Source: Piper betle (taxonomy: Eukaryota; Streptophyta; Magnoliopsida; Piperales; Piperaceae). Taken from it: DNA of 64,000 nucleotides. The notes under the pieces are model-generated. The model was not told where the DNA came from, made no database searches, and worked only from the letters and a program-made list of their open reading frames with translations. A program made the position numbers and the translations under genes. Position 1 is the stretch's first letter. Each line of letters starts with the position of its first letter. The stretch lies in contig JAURVB010002670.1 in assembly GCA_033002965.1 (NCBI GenBank), forward strand, positions 1 through 64,000, in the 5' to 3' direction. Positions 37,821-51,062 of the stretch are shown one piece after another.

Positions 37821-40195
37821 GTATCAAAACCAACCAAAGCCACCCATTATGAACATATTTTCTCAATACATTTGTCACGTCTATATTAAGGCTCAAAAGA
37901 GATAGGTTTCGACTGCGTTAAAGAACGGACAATTTTATTCTAAAACAATTAGCCATATTTAAGATTATAAAATTACGAGATCTCCTGATATTAGTGATAT
38001 ATTCAATATCTATCGGGTAAGAATCTAAGATCTATTTTATTACTTAAGTTAATAGTAGATGTCATGCTTATCTTTTCATTTTGAGCTAATAATTTTAATC
38101 TGATGGCTTAGGCACATAAACTTGCATTCACTTTGCATTGGTGGGTCATTGTGAGAGCTAACCGAAATTGAATGATGAGCTAGATATAATTGGCATGGGC
38201 TACAAAAATGAATGGAATTTCCTATATTTAACTTGGATGTGTATGAAGTATGTTCAACTTAAATTAATTATTTTGAAAAGATGATTTAGACCCATCAATT
38301 TATACCTTAGTCGAATCATAAGATACTACTTACAAGTACAACCCATCTTATATACGGCTTATCGTTCAAGCCAAATTTTAATGTAGGATTAATACAGTAA
38401 ACACTACTTAGAAACAACTAATATTATATTCCATAAATTTATAGAACAAGACTACACTTCATTTCATCGTCGCACTTTAGACAGAGCTCTTAGCCTCTTA
38501 CTCTAGCCTTCAGATAATTAACACTACTAACAATATTATGAACTCATATCTCATACAACGTGTGAAACAACAATCTACTCAAATTAAACTTCATGCCATA
38601 ATCACCAAATGCCTTCATTTACTTGGTTTAATATCGTGCCCAAAATGAGTAAAAACACTAAATTATATTTAGATTTATAATTCTATTATCATGTAGCTAG
38701 AACGGCCAATTACCTGATAATTTATAATACAGTGCAATGTGAATTAGAATTTGGAATTGGAAATATACTTAATAAAATGCACAAGTTAGTAGAAGATTGG
38801 AAAATATTACGAAATATACTAAACCTTAAATAAACAGGAGCTTACCATGAAGATGAACCACGGGCTGTTGGAAGGGTTAAGGCCCAGCCCATTTTGGCTC
38901 TAGTTCAATGTGTTAATGGGCCTATTATGATTTTACCAGGCCCAGTTTTTGTGGCATTAGCTATATGAATTCAGCCCATTATGGCTTTCCGACCTCCTTT
39001 TTCTTTGCATAAATTTTTAATTATTATATCTGTAACATTATAAACTGTATTATTACTCTCGCTTCCGTATCATAACCCATATAATGTTACACTTAATAAG
39101 AAGATTATTTTCGCTTTTGCTTCCAATTTACCTTGCAATTGAACAAAAGTAATCATGTAATGAAGCCAAAAATCAACCAATTCTCCTCCAAGGACCAAAA
39201 TGAGCTTATCTACACACTATAATTAATAACTTAACTGTTTAGTTTATCTTAATATATAATATACATGGGTCTTATTTACAGAACTTGCGTTTTGTTTGAT
39301 AATGGCGTAAATGATATTTTCCATAGATGTTATTGCTTATAAACTCCATAATCTTGTTAATTGGTTACTTCCATCATAACTAGGGATTGATGTGAAATCT
39401 AAAAAATATATATCAAATTTCATCACTGAAAATCGTTATTATCATTTGTCACAAGTTTTTTAGAATGGCACCGAGAAATGAACATACAAACACCTAGTAC
39501 TGATAATGTAGGAAGCGTAGGAAGGCTTGTCTCCACGGCCAAATAATGTTTCCAAGTGATTAAAAATCACTAGGATTATAACTTTCAATACCTTCAAAAT
39601 TGTTAGAATTATTAATTTCACCGCTAAGGAATATTATTTAAGTTAGTACTTGATACGGTAATGTTTTGAATTAAAAAAATTGCCAAGAAATTAATTATAA
39701 AACCGTGGATTTGTATACACGTATATAATTCAAGCCGAGAGATTGTTGGATGCTAATATATTATATATATATATATATATATATGTATTTGATATTTATT
39801 TATTATGTATTGTCATTAAAGGTTAAACCTGTCTAATATTGGTCTAATAAAATTTAAAATCATTGGAGTTAAAAATATTTAATGGCAATATAGGTTATAA
39901 TACCTGTGAAAATTTAAGTAATTATTTTAACTTTATGATCGAATAAATTAAAATTAAAAGAAGATTTAATGTTACAGTTAAGTAAAATGTCATGGTCACC
40001 GAGTTGTTATGTCAAAGAGAGAAAGCTTGCTTATTTCCATACTCAAAATGCACTGGACGAGCAACTAGTAGCCCTGTCACAAAAGATCAACTTTTCCAAA
40101 CAAACAGTATATGCTCTTACTAACTCGTAGACAGAACATTTCTGGGTACTTGAAAAAACAGATGACACAAGATGATCATCAAAATGCACCAATCA
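37821..40195. other. AT-rich intergenic DNA with GGCCCA cluster
   Basis: No gene is supported. At 38881-38977 there are two GGCCCA motifs (38881, 38939), one TGGGCC (38917) and two AGCCCA motifs. This resembles the site II/TCP elements of housekeeping promoters, but no coding region is seen near it. (TA)n lies at about 39760-39784. Confidence 0.5.
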
Positions 40196-40468
40196 TCAGT
40201 TGCGAGCAGACCCACTCCAACACGCCGAAGACTTTGTTGGTGGCATGTTGTGGACAGACCCTATTTGATCCCCCACACGAGCAGCATTCGTCGTCGACAA
40301 TGGCGCCGGCATGCTACTATTAGCACATGAGCCGCTAACAACTCCCTGCGAAGAGAAAGCACGGTCCGCCACATCGACCGTCGGCGCTGCCTTCACCGCA
40401 TCGTCGGAGCCGACATTGAAAGAAGGAAAAGTTGCCAGCGACGCCTGCCGTCTATGCCGTCGAGACAT
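40196..40468 (-). CDS. Possible small protein of 90 residues, unknown
   Basis: The frame starts at ATG 40468 (minus) and stops at 40196-40198. It is markedly GC-richer than the AT-rich DNA around it. The product is basic at its N-terminus (MSRRHRRQ), then rich in Ser/Ala/Pro, with a tail holding SVHNMPPTKSSACWSG. A TATATATG string lies about 60 bases upstream of the ATG on the minus strand and could be a TATA box. I see no domain, signal peptide or membrane helix and do not recognise the family. It may be a genuine small gene or a chance frame. Confidence 0.4.
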   Translation of the reverse strand: MSRRHRRQASLATFPSFNVGSDDAVKAAPTVDVADRAFSSQGVVSGSCANSSMPAPLSTTNAARVGDQIGSVHNMPPTKSSACWSGSARN

Positions 40469-41171
40469 GGCACCCTCTCGAGCTCAAGTACTAGTAGAAG
40501 CAAAAATATATGCGAGAGAGTTGGTCATATATATGGGCAAGTAAAGGGCGTGAAGACAAGGTTAGATGTGGATGGCTATGTAAAATATCAACAGCAATGG
40601 TGTTGGGTCTGGTGTTAGAGTTGCGTGTCAAAATTTGGGCCTTGGGGGATTGGGGTGGTGGGTCGGGTAGCACATGGTGCTGAGACTACGTGTTTGGTTG
40701 GTTTTGGTGGCCGTACTTTTGATGATTGGGGAAACCATTAGACAAAATGGCAGCGATCCCCATGTGTTGCATGCTCGTTTGCTGTAAAAGTGGTTGGTTG
40801 TAGGGGGTTGGAGAGGTGGCTTTTATTGTATTTTACCCATGGGTTAGTGTATATTTATAAATAATTATGGTCTTTTACTTTGTAAGTTATGACTAATTAT
40901 AATGTACTTAAATATTTGAATGATAATGAATAGAGATAGATTTGGATTTTGCAAAGAAATATCGTCTCTCAAGAGGGTTTCTCCTTTTTCCCTCTCATCA
41001 TGGGTTTTTAGCCATATCCCCATTTCTTTTTTAAAATCGCCAAATTAAGTTTGTATCGTATACCCTTTTAGTATCGTTAATAGCCCCCAAATTTTTGTTA
41101 TGGTTTTTTTGATAAGTTATGTTTTGACGGTTTATGGGAAACCGTATGATTACAACCCTATAAGAAGCGTT
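40469..41171. other. Intergenic DNA
   Basis: This stretch includes the possible promoter of the small minus-strand frame. 40570-40830 is G-rich on the plus strand. No gene or element is recognised. Confidence 0.4.
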
Positions 41172-41641
41172 TGTTGCTGTATATTTAATTTAACTAAATT
41201 AAATAGAAAACACAGAAAAAAACATTACAATAAAACCTTATTCTTCTTCATAATAAATCATCAAGAAAATAGAATTTGATAACAGAAACATACTTGAATC
41301 CATAAAAGCAAAACGATTCTTAGCTTTTTAAATTTTGATCTTTCAAATTCAACATTAGTTCTCTAAACCGAGTTTCTGGATGATGAGATACTAAAAAGAA
41401 AAACTACGGGTAAATTTGGGGGTCATAACCGTATTTGTCCTTATTTTTTATAATTTTAATTTAAGCCATCATAAATTAAAAATTATGAAAATGATATCTA
41501 TACATATTTATTCATACTTATTTTAAATATAAATAACCTATTAATCTTAACTTTAATAGATCAATTTAATTTAGGTCAAACCTTAATAATAACATATGAT
41601 ATAATTATATATACATGTATATATACGTAAAAAATTCAACA
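41172..41641 (-). mobile_element. Probable 3' LTR of a Ty1/copia element
   Basis: A 470-base AT-rich segment is bounded by TGTTG and CAACA. It is followed on its inner side by a polypurine tract (AGTGGGAGAT when read on the minus strand), which primes plus-strand synthesis just before the 3' LTR. No second LTR copy is present, so the outer border is inferred from the terminal motif only. Confidence 0.6.
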
Positions 41642-42304
41642 ATCTCCCACTTAGACTATATATATAAAGATAATTATATATCACAATATAACCTTATGAG
41701 CTCCAAAATAACATACACTGTTATTCCAAAAATAACAATCTCATCCATTAATTATATTAATATAGGATCAAAGTGATTTTTGTTACATATATCGTAACTA
41801 AATTTATCTATGGTCACATACATTAATATAATTAAATGACATAGATTAAGTATAGATGTGTAGCATAAAAATTACATATAATTTGATCTAAACATGCATA
41901 TTATCAACTGGTCCAACTTTATGAAATCACCAAAATAGAGTGAAATATAAACCAAATATTGCAATTCACATAAAAAATAAGCAAAACAAACTCCTACGAA
42001 AGTAACATATCATCAAATTATACAACACCTAGATGAGCAACATGCTCATGAAAGACCTTGGGCGATAAACTTTTAGTAAGCGGATCCGTAACCATGGAGT
42101 TTGTCCCAATATGCTTTGTAGAAACTTTACCATTCTGAACTTTTTCTTCACAACGAGGAACTTGATCTCTATATGTTTTGATTTAGATGAGCTCTTGTTG
42201 TTATTTGAATATAATACTGCAGACTGATTGTCACAAAATAACTTAAGTGGTCTTTTAATATTATCAATAATGCGCAGCTTTGTAATAAAATTCTATAACC
42301 ATAT
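41642..42304 (-). pseudogene. Copia polyprotein remnant, RNase H C-terminal part
   Basis: Between the polypurine tract and the solo LTR at 42305, the minus strand encodes the end of a Ty1/copia RNase H. It has a CDNQSA motif, a KSKHIEIK motif and a DPLTKSL motif in the family order, down to about 42010. The rest is 3' untranslated. The frame resumes at 45135 on the far side of the inserted LTR. Confidence 0.8.
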
Positions 42305-45134
42305 TGTAACACCCCGTTTCGGCTCACCCGTGAACCGACCCGGAAATGTCACCGGCGACCGAACCATTCGTTAATCTACTAGATTCGGTTAAGCCGACCT
42401 GGATCTATTCTCGGCGTCTCGAGATGGAGATGCAAATATGAAATGCATGAATGAGAATGGTTGGGTTCTAACGGAGTCCTACATGCATGCTATGATGTAC
42501 AAGCAAAATAAGACAAAACAACAAATGAGAAACCAAAAGAAAATATATACTATTTTATGAAAATACGATAACACATAACAATCTACCATGACATTAAATC
42601 ATTATCTCATTCATTTTTACCCGAGCCGAGTCTGAACTCCAAGGCTCCCTACTCATTCATATTTATCAGTTCGTTTCATAACAAGTAATTCATTCAAGCA
42701 AACACATCAAAATTATCATTTACATAACAATAACACACCATCATTATACATACGTTACACGCAGTAGGTACATGTGTGCGCGGTTCCGTGCTGCTCCTCC
42801 GCAGTCCCGACAGCTTTCATCGCTCGCATTCCTCACCTACATATATATAGAAAAATCGTCAGTAACGAGTGTTACCGGCCCGGAAAATAACTAATATCAA
42901 TCTGGCACAGGAGAGCAAACTCTCCTGTTGAATCAAAACCATATACTTCCTCAAGAACTCTCATCAGGGCACATACGGGAGCCGTCGCCCTCAGGTCGAC
43001 AGCGTCCCCCTTTCTTTCTCATTCTCATACCTTGGCCATTTCTCTATCGCTTCTCGCATCAAATTTCATTCCTTACCGCCCTCTGCACCTTCCATATTAC
43101 TCCTGGCCTTGAGCACAAAGGCCGAGCACTCTCAGGCAATCGCCTTCAGTACCCTTTGAACCACAAGTCTAGACATGAGCTGCATTGCAGTACCCGTAAA
43201 CCTCCACACTTCTCCGGGTTTGAGGAACTCAAAGATGGAGTTGTCTGGATCCTTTGGGAACGAAGTGGGTTCTCCCCAGCTCCAGAGCCCGCTCTTCCGA
43301 GCACACGCCCTATCTGAAGACGTGGCCGCAAGTACCCCTCATCCCATCTCTCACCGAAAACACGAAAACTATACATAGATAGGCCTGGGTTGGGATTTAT
43401 CCAATAGGCCCGAAGGCATCGTGAGCTGGATCTAAAGTTCGAAAACAAACTCGAGGGATCTCATCCCCGAGGGTTATTAATCCGAAATAAAACTGTTGGC
43501 TAAATGGCCCGAGTTAAGTGGGATCCGATAAAACGCCACTTAACTCATCCTGCACATAATAAATCAAATATACAATAGAGTAGCGTAAAACAGAGAACAA
43601 GTCCTAAACGGACCTAGGCGGCGAGCTCCTACACCGTACCTACACAATCAGGCTAAAAACTAACGCCCGCATGATGAATCACACATCCTATAGCATGCAC
43701 ACACAATCAACACAATCACGCATCAACCATCACACATCAACCTATATCAATTCTAGCAATCAATTCTAATAAGTCTACTTAGGCTAGTTTGCATTAGATC
43801 ATGATCATTACCTAGTTACCCTAATTAGTTTCTTAGTCTCCATTTTTTAACACCACTCAATCAAACAAATTTCATATTTTGTCCTTAATCAAATCTACAT
43901 TTATATATATTATTATAACACACAATTCACCAATCCTAGCATGCAATTCTAATAAGCAATACTTTCAAATAATTAAGTTAAAATAAATTATACCTCGCGG
44001 CGTCAAAAATCGGCGACGGTTAGGGTTTCCGTTTCGTGGCTCGAAACTCGAATTCGGCACCTAGCGGCGTCCGAAGTCCGATCAGATTGGATCGGGTGCG
44101 TTCGGCGGATGATCCGGTGAATTTCCCACGAATCCAATTTTTGGCTGTTCCGGCAGTTTTTTGGCGAGTGTCCAGCGATTTTCCGGCGGATTCCGGCGGT
44201 TTTCCGGCGATGATTCGGGATGGGGCAATCATGGGGTCTATCGGCACCAGCTCGACGAGCTTGGTCCAATGGTGGTGTCAAACAGGGTAGCCGAGGCGGC
44301 GATGGCCGTCAACGGCGACATCAAAAATGGGTGGCGGCGGCGGTGTGGTCTGATCGGGGCTGCGGCCGGCCGCGACAGCGGTCGGGATGATGGGGGAAAC
44401 GTCGGCAACGGTGAGAGGGTGGTCGTCGGGGTCACAGCGATGGCGGAGTGGCACGGACGGTGGTGAATCGATGAGGGAGCGCGTCGCGGCTTGTGGGGCG
44501 ATTCCGGCGTCGTGGTGGCGAGACGGTGGCCGGGGTGGGTCGTGGCGGCACGACGACTGCACGCCGGGGCGGGGCGGTGTTGATCGGCGGCTGTGCGACG
44601 TCAGCGGCGGCGATGAGCACGAGGGGCGGCGGCGGCTAGGGTTTTGGAAGGGGGAAGTGTCGGGAATGGAGAAAATATACTCCAGTGGCAGTTTTGTAAT
44701 TAAGTATTGACTCGATTCCTACTCGAGTCAAAATAATAACTAGTTCGTAATAAATTCTAAAAAAAATCTAGAAAAATATGGAAAAATCTCATAAAATTAA
44801 ACAAACACAACAACATCCAAATGGCATGCTCTATAACTAATAACCCACCCGAATATAATCCAACGCGTCCTAATGCGTTATTCGGCCTAAAACTATTCTG
44901 CGATAAAATAAAAATAACAATCAATACTGTATACCTCCATATACTTGATAACCCATTTTTCATCATCTTTTAGACGTTATCATCGTACACTTGAGCATAC
45001 ATGACCCTCATCGTTCATAACTCACAGTTGGCCTCAACTCAGCTCGCGGTCCATGAAGCTGACTCGACTCGAACCAACGGTTGAACCGACTGGTTCACTC
45101 CTATAAAACTCTGAATCAAGTCACGGGTTTTACA
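42305..45134 (-). mobile_element. Complete solo LTR (2,830 bp), TSD CATAT
   Basis: Read on the minus strand it starts TGTAAAACCC and ends GGGGTGTTACA. It is flanked by a perfect 5-bp target duplication CATAT (42300-42304 and 45135-45139). No gag or pol is present and the two termini are not direct repeats of each other, so this is one LTR, most simply left by LTR-LTR recombination. It is very similar to the 1-2706 copy. It interrupts the copia RNase H region. Confidence 0.88.
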
Positions 45135-45391
45135 CATATTCCATGATTGGATGCCTCATAACAAGCTATGAATTCAGCTGCCATGGCGGAAGAAGCTATG
45201 AGTGTCTGCTTAGCACTCCTCCAAGAAATAACTCCTCCAGTAAGTAGGTAAACATAGCCAGAAGTGGATCGACAACTATCTTAACATCTAGTAAAATCGG
45301 AATCAGAATACCCAATGATCTCAAGTTAATCTAATTTTTGATATGTAAGCATATAATGTTTTGCTCTATGAAGATACTTCATGACTTTTGT
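45135..45391 (-). pseudogene. Copia polyprotein remnant, RT/RNase H middle part
   Basis: The minus strand encodes a piece of copia RNase H, with an A-E-A type active-site region (complement of about 45175-45215) and a KVMKYLHR segment near 45380 that belongs to the RT-RNase H connection. It is bounded on both sides by inserted solo LTRs. Confidence 0.75.
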
Positions 45392-48341
45392 TGTAAAACC
45401 CACGATTTGAGTTAGGGTTTTATATTCAGAACCGGTCGGGTCGACCGTTATTTTTTCGAGTTGAGTCAGTTTCAGGACACGTGTACCGAGCCGATGCCAG
45501 TCGCGTGTATGAGCTATGAGGGTCATGCGTACCTAAGTATATGATGATAACGTCATGAACACAGCAGAACAGAATGAGTTATCAGATATATGAGAGTATG
45601 CCAGTCATTTTTTTATTATTTTTATATATAATGGATCGTAGAATTAGTTTTAGGTCGTTTATCGCGTTAGGACGCGTTACGGGCATTTTGGGTGGGTTGA
45701 TAGTTCTAGAGCATATCATTACGATGTTTGGTATTTGTTTGATTTTACGGGATTTTTCCCGATTTTTATGAATTTTTTTAGATTTAATACGACTTAGTTA
45801 TTATACTTGACTCGAGCCGGAGACGAGTCAAGTAATATTTACAAGTTTGCCACCACACACACCTTGACCCTTCCTTTCTTCTTCCCCAAACCCTCGCCCG
45901 CGCCGCCCCTGTTCGCGCGCCACCGCCGCCACGGCCGACGCCGCCTGGCCGCCGTTCGACGCCACCCAGCCCAGCCACGGCGTCGCCATGCTGCCCCGAC
46001 CAGGTCCGGCCCCAATCGGGCCGTCGTGACGCCGGAATCGCCGTGCGCTAGCGCCGCGGCTAAGTTTTGGTCGCGTCGTCGATTTCGCCGCCGGCGACCG
46101 TCGCCGCCACGATCAGGTGGTCGCCTCAGCACCAGCGACCACCCAGTGACCCTCCCCGACCGGAACGGAGGCCAGCGCCGCCCGTGGCCGGCCGGATCTA
46201 GCACACCACCGCCGCCGGCCTCTGTTTTATGCCATTTTCCGGCGAGCCGCCACCTCCGTTGGCCGCGTCGACCTCGTAGATGAGTCGGGCTCGCCGAGCC
46301 GGTTCCAATGGTACCCTACATGACCCCTTTCCGACTAGTAGACGCCGCCGGCGATTGTCGCCGGAAAACCACCGGAAGTCGCCGGAAAACCGCCAGTAGC
46401 TGCCGGAAAACCGCCGGAAAATCGGAATTTCTGGAATTCGCCGGAATTCACCGGATCTTCCGCGGGGCTCACCCGGTGGAGCCCGATCGAGCTTCGGACG
46501 CCGATGAGCGCCGAATTCGAGCTCCGAGACGCGCGACGGAACCCTAGCCGTCGCCGATTGCCGACGACGTGAGGTATAATTACCTCCGATTGATTTCTTT
46601 AAAATTGATTATGATTGTTAGTATAACATGCTAGAATTGAATAATTGTCATGATAAATGTATGAGTATGAGTGTAGTGATGATTGCATGATGCAATTAAT
46701 TGAGAATGAATAGTGAGTGATTTAATGAGGTAGATCGAGTTGAGCATGATAATCGTGTATGATGTAACTTAGGAAAAATACAATAAAATTGTTATGAATA
46801 GGATGAGTTAGAGTTATTCTCATATTTATGGTTATTTGACGATGGATGATTTCGTGTTTAATTGTGTTGAGTTTGATGCATCATTTAGTTAGCGGGCGTT
46901 AGTATTTAGTTTTGATGTGTAGGTACGGAATAGGAGCTCGCCGCCTAGGCGCGATGACACGCTTGGAGCTTCTACCAGGTCCGTTTAGGACTCGTCTTGT
47001 TTTACGCTTTTCTATTGTATGTTTAATTTATTATCTGCAGGACGGGTTAAGTGGCGTTTTATTGGATCCCACTTAACTCGGGCCATTTAATCGAATATTT
47101 TCCGGATTAATAACCCCTCGAGGATGAGATCCCTCGAGGATGATTTCGAAAACAAGATCCACCACAAGTTGCCTTCGGGCCTATTATATGAATCCCTACC
47201 CAGGCCTATATATATAGTAGTTTATCGAGTTTTCAGTGAGACGAGAGATGGAGAAACCGACTGCACGTACCATGCAGAGGATGCCGTGACAGTCAAAGCG
47301 GGCTCTGGATTAGTGCCAGCGGACTGTTCCATTCCCGAGGGATCCTGACAACTCCGCGTTTGAGTTCCTCACACCCGGAGAACGTGGAGGTTTACGGGTA
47401 CTGTTTAGTACAGCGCATGTCCGGACTTGTGGTTCAAAGGGTACTAAAGGCGACTGCCTGAGAGTACTCGGCCTTCGTGCTCAAGGCCAGGAGAAATATG
47501 GAGGTAAGGAGAGGGCTTAGGATAAAGTTTCACGAGAAGTACTGAAAAGAAGTGCTGAGAGTAGCACAGTACAGCAGCAGACAGTAAGTTCGGGATGCTA
47601 CCGGGTCTGCAGCCCAGTGGCTCCTCAGTAGTGCCCTTCAGAGTGTTCTCGTGGAAGTATATGGTTTTCTTTCATATGAGAGTTTGCTCTCATAGCCAGT
47701 TTGTTATAGTTATTTTATTTTCCGGACCAGTAACGCTTGTTACTGACGTTTTTCTTATATATATGTAGGTGATAAGCACGAGATGGATGAGCCAGCCAGG
47801 ACGGAGGAGCAATAAGGTCTTCTGCACACACACGTTGGGTGATTGAATGTTTAATGTTTTGTTTATGATGTTATTTTATAAACATGCTATGAGTAAATGT
47901 TTGAGGCATGACAATGAGATGAAATGAAATGATCAGAGTAGCGCAGCAAAAGTGTGATGGGTTGAAACCCAAGCTTCAGAATGAGAGTATAGTAGATTAG
48001 ATTCTGTGTGAATGAAATTGTTTGATACTTGGTTATATATATTTTTATATGTATATTTGACAGGGTGGCCCCTAATTGCATTTTTAGGGAAATTCTGTCC
48101 GTCATATTTCAAAACTTTTATTAATTTTTATCGGGATGGTTTTGGTGTGTACTCTGACTTGCATGTCATTCATGTAGTACCATGTTAGGTTTGTGTATTC
48201 ATCCATGCATTGCGAGTTGTATCTTCATCTTAAGACGCCGAGATTGGATCCGCATGAGTTAGGTTCGGGTTAGCCGACCTAACCGGGGCCTGTAACATGC
48301 CGGTTCGGTTCACGAGTGTGGACCGGATTTGGGGTGTTACA
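45392..48341 (+). mobile_element. Complete solo LTR (2,950 bp), TSD TTTGT
   Basis: It begins TGTAAAACCC and ends GGGGTGTTACA. The perfect target duplication is TTTGT (45387-45391 and 48342-48346). Blocks shared with the other copies run in order: ATGATGATAACG, the GC-rich block (45880-46560), GAGCTCGCCGCCTAGGCG, the hairpin (about 47043-47080), CTCGAGGATGAGATCC, and the final AT-rich part. The sequence differs enough from the 42305 copy to be another subfamily. It lies in the opposite orientation to its neighbour and within the same copia element. Confidence 0.88.
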
Positions 48342-51062
48342 TTTGTAGCTGCTATCCATTTATCCAATCCCAAATTACTTAAATATCTGCCCAACATTCA
48401 AATGATATACGCAATATCTGGACGCGAACATACTTGAGCATACATAAAACTTCTCACGGCTAAAGTATAGGGAATCTTTTGTATTTCCTTTCCTTCTATG
48501 TCATTTTTAGGGCATTGATTGAGACTGAATTTATCTCCTTTAGAAATAGGCGTATCTCTTAGTTTACAACCTTACATGCCAAATCTTTTAAGCACTTTTT
48601 CTATATAGGTCTTTTGTGATAATTCTAGTATACATTGAAAACGATCCCAATATATTTGAATTCTTAATACAAAAGACACATTTTCAAGATCTTTCATTTC
48701 AAATTTCTTTGATAAAAATCTCTTAGTTTCGTGCAAAAAACCTATATCATTGCTGGCAAGCAATATATCATCAACATATAAAACTAGAAGAATATGCTTA
48801 CTCCCACCAAACTTATGGTATATACAATCATCAATCACATTCATCTCAAAACCGAATGAAAGAATAACTTGATAGAAATTTGTGATACCATTGTCGAGAA
48901 GCCTGCTTAAGTCCATACATGGATTTCTTTAATTTGCAAACCATATTCTTTGAATATCTAAATATAAAGTTTTCTGGTTACATTATATAATTTATTTTAT
49001 CAATGTCACCATTTAGAAACGCAGTCTTTACATCAATCTGATGTAACTAAAAATCAAAATATGCCAATAATGCCATAATCGTTCTGAATGAGTCCTTCAA
49101 TAAAGCTGGAGAGGAAGTCTCATTATAATCGATGCCTTCCTTTTGAGTAAAGCTTTTCACAACAAGACGAGTCTTATATCTTTCTACATCACCTTTCGAA
49201 TCCCTTTTGGTTTTAAATATCTATTTACAACCAATAGGTTTTGCAAGCAATGTGAGAAGATCCCAAAAGTCATTAGCTTGATGGACTTCATCTCTTCATT
49301 CATGACATTAATCCACTTTTAAGAATTAGAACTCTTCATGGCTTGATGAAAGTTGATTGGATCATCTTCGACCCTTTCAATGTTATCCTCATGTTCTTAG
49401 AGAAAGATTATGTATTCATATGAAATTACATTTCTCTTTTTTCTTGTAGATCTCCTCAATGGTATTTACTTTTGGGGCTATTAAGTTTGTTCTTCAAGTA
49501 TAACTTAATAATTATGATTAGGAAAATTCTCAACATTGTCTTGTAATTCTAGTATTATTTCTTGGACAACATCAAGAATATGATCCTGATTATTGTCGAG
49601 AATAATCATGGGAAGAGAAACAGATTCTTCTTCAAAGACAAAGTCTTTAACTTCATTTCCCCCTCCAAGCTTAACATCCTTAAAGAATTGAGCATTTCCC
49701 GTCTCAAAGAACAACCTTGTTGTGGGATCATAAAACTTATACCCTTTTGACCGTTCAGAGTACCCAACAAAATAGTTGCTAACCATTCTTAAGTCCGTTT
49801 TCCTTTCATTTGGCCTATAAGGCCTTACCCCAGCTGGAAACCCCAAATGCGCAAATGCTTAATACTGGGTTTTTTCAGTCCACGATTCATAAGGGGTCTT
49901 AACTGTTGCCTTTGTTAGTACTCTATTAAGAAGAAATACTATTGTACTTAACGCCTCACCCAAGAGTGAATCAGATATAGTAGTATGAGCAATCATACAT
50001 CTCACCATTGTCTTTTAATGTTCAGTTTCATCTCTCAACAATACCATTTATGCTAAGAGTATCTGACATTGTGATTGTGGGACGATTCCGTACTCTTCTA
50101 GGAATTTGACAAATGGTCTTGGACGTTGTATACCTGATCCACCATATCTACCATAGTATTCATGTGAGATCCCTCAACTTAGTCCCACATCTAATACCTA
50201 CTGGGAGAAGATCCTGTTTATAAGTGGGAATGGGCTAGAGATCTTTAACTTACGGGGTACCCATTTTAAGAAATGACTTAGCCCATTACATTGCACTTTG
50301 GGCTGGGTCGTTACAAATCACCACCACGGTCAAATATGATAGCCTTAATTATTTTGTCAAGTTAGGTTCTCAACTTTAGCCTTATATGTCTTAAATACAT
50401 TCAATACTTGAGATTTCTCATGAATAAGATAAAGGTAACCATAATGAGAATAATCGTCTATGAACGTAATAAAATATTGTTGACCACTCCTAGAAGCCAT
50501 AGGAAATGACCCACAAATGTCTGTATGTATTAGTCCTAAGATGCTTGTAGATCTATTGATACCTAGTCTCCTTATATTTGTTTGTTTTCCCTTACTATAC
50601 TTAGTACAAACTTAAAAATTTGATAAACTAAGAGAATCAAGAATTCTATTTGACATAAATTATTTAATTCTTTGTTTAGAAATGTGTCCTAAACACTTGT
50701 GCCAGAATAAAGCAACATTTTTATTGGTTAACTTTCTTTTCGTACCACGTAAACTCACATGCAAAGTTTCATTAATATATGTAATAGTATCAAGTACATA
50801 TAGATTATCATAAAAAGATAAGGAACCCGTACCCACAATATTTGAATTTAGAAAAAAGACTTAGCTTATTATTTTTAAATGAACAAGAGTAACCAAATTT
50901 GTCCAACATAGAAATAGAAACCAAATTCTCGTCTAAAAGATGGTTCTACTTATGTTGCTTTCAAATCCAAGTAATATTCTTTCTTTAATAATAATCTAAA
51001 AGCTCATATTGCTTCAACTACACAACAGATTTGCCATCACTCACATAGATGAAAGGGTAACT
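48342..51062 (-). pseudogene. Copia polyprotein remnant: protease, integrase, RT
   Basis: On the minus strand, from high to low coordinates, the remnant holds a degraded stretch around the protease/GAG-pre-integrase boundary (51050-50650, with FWHKCLGHIS), the integrase core (about 50560-50340, FIDDYS), the integrase C-terminal region (49846-49600, YFVGYSERSKGYKFYDP), and RT (49240-48560) with GLKQASRQW and the catalytic YVDD. Many stops and frameshifts break it. No gag or 5' LTR is present; similarity ends near 51062 where pararetroviral DNA begins. The two solo LTRs split off its 3' third. Confidence 0.85.
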
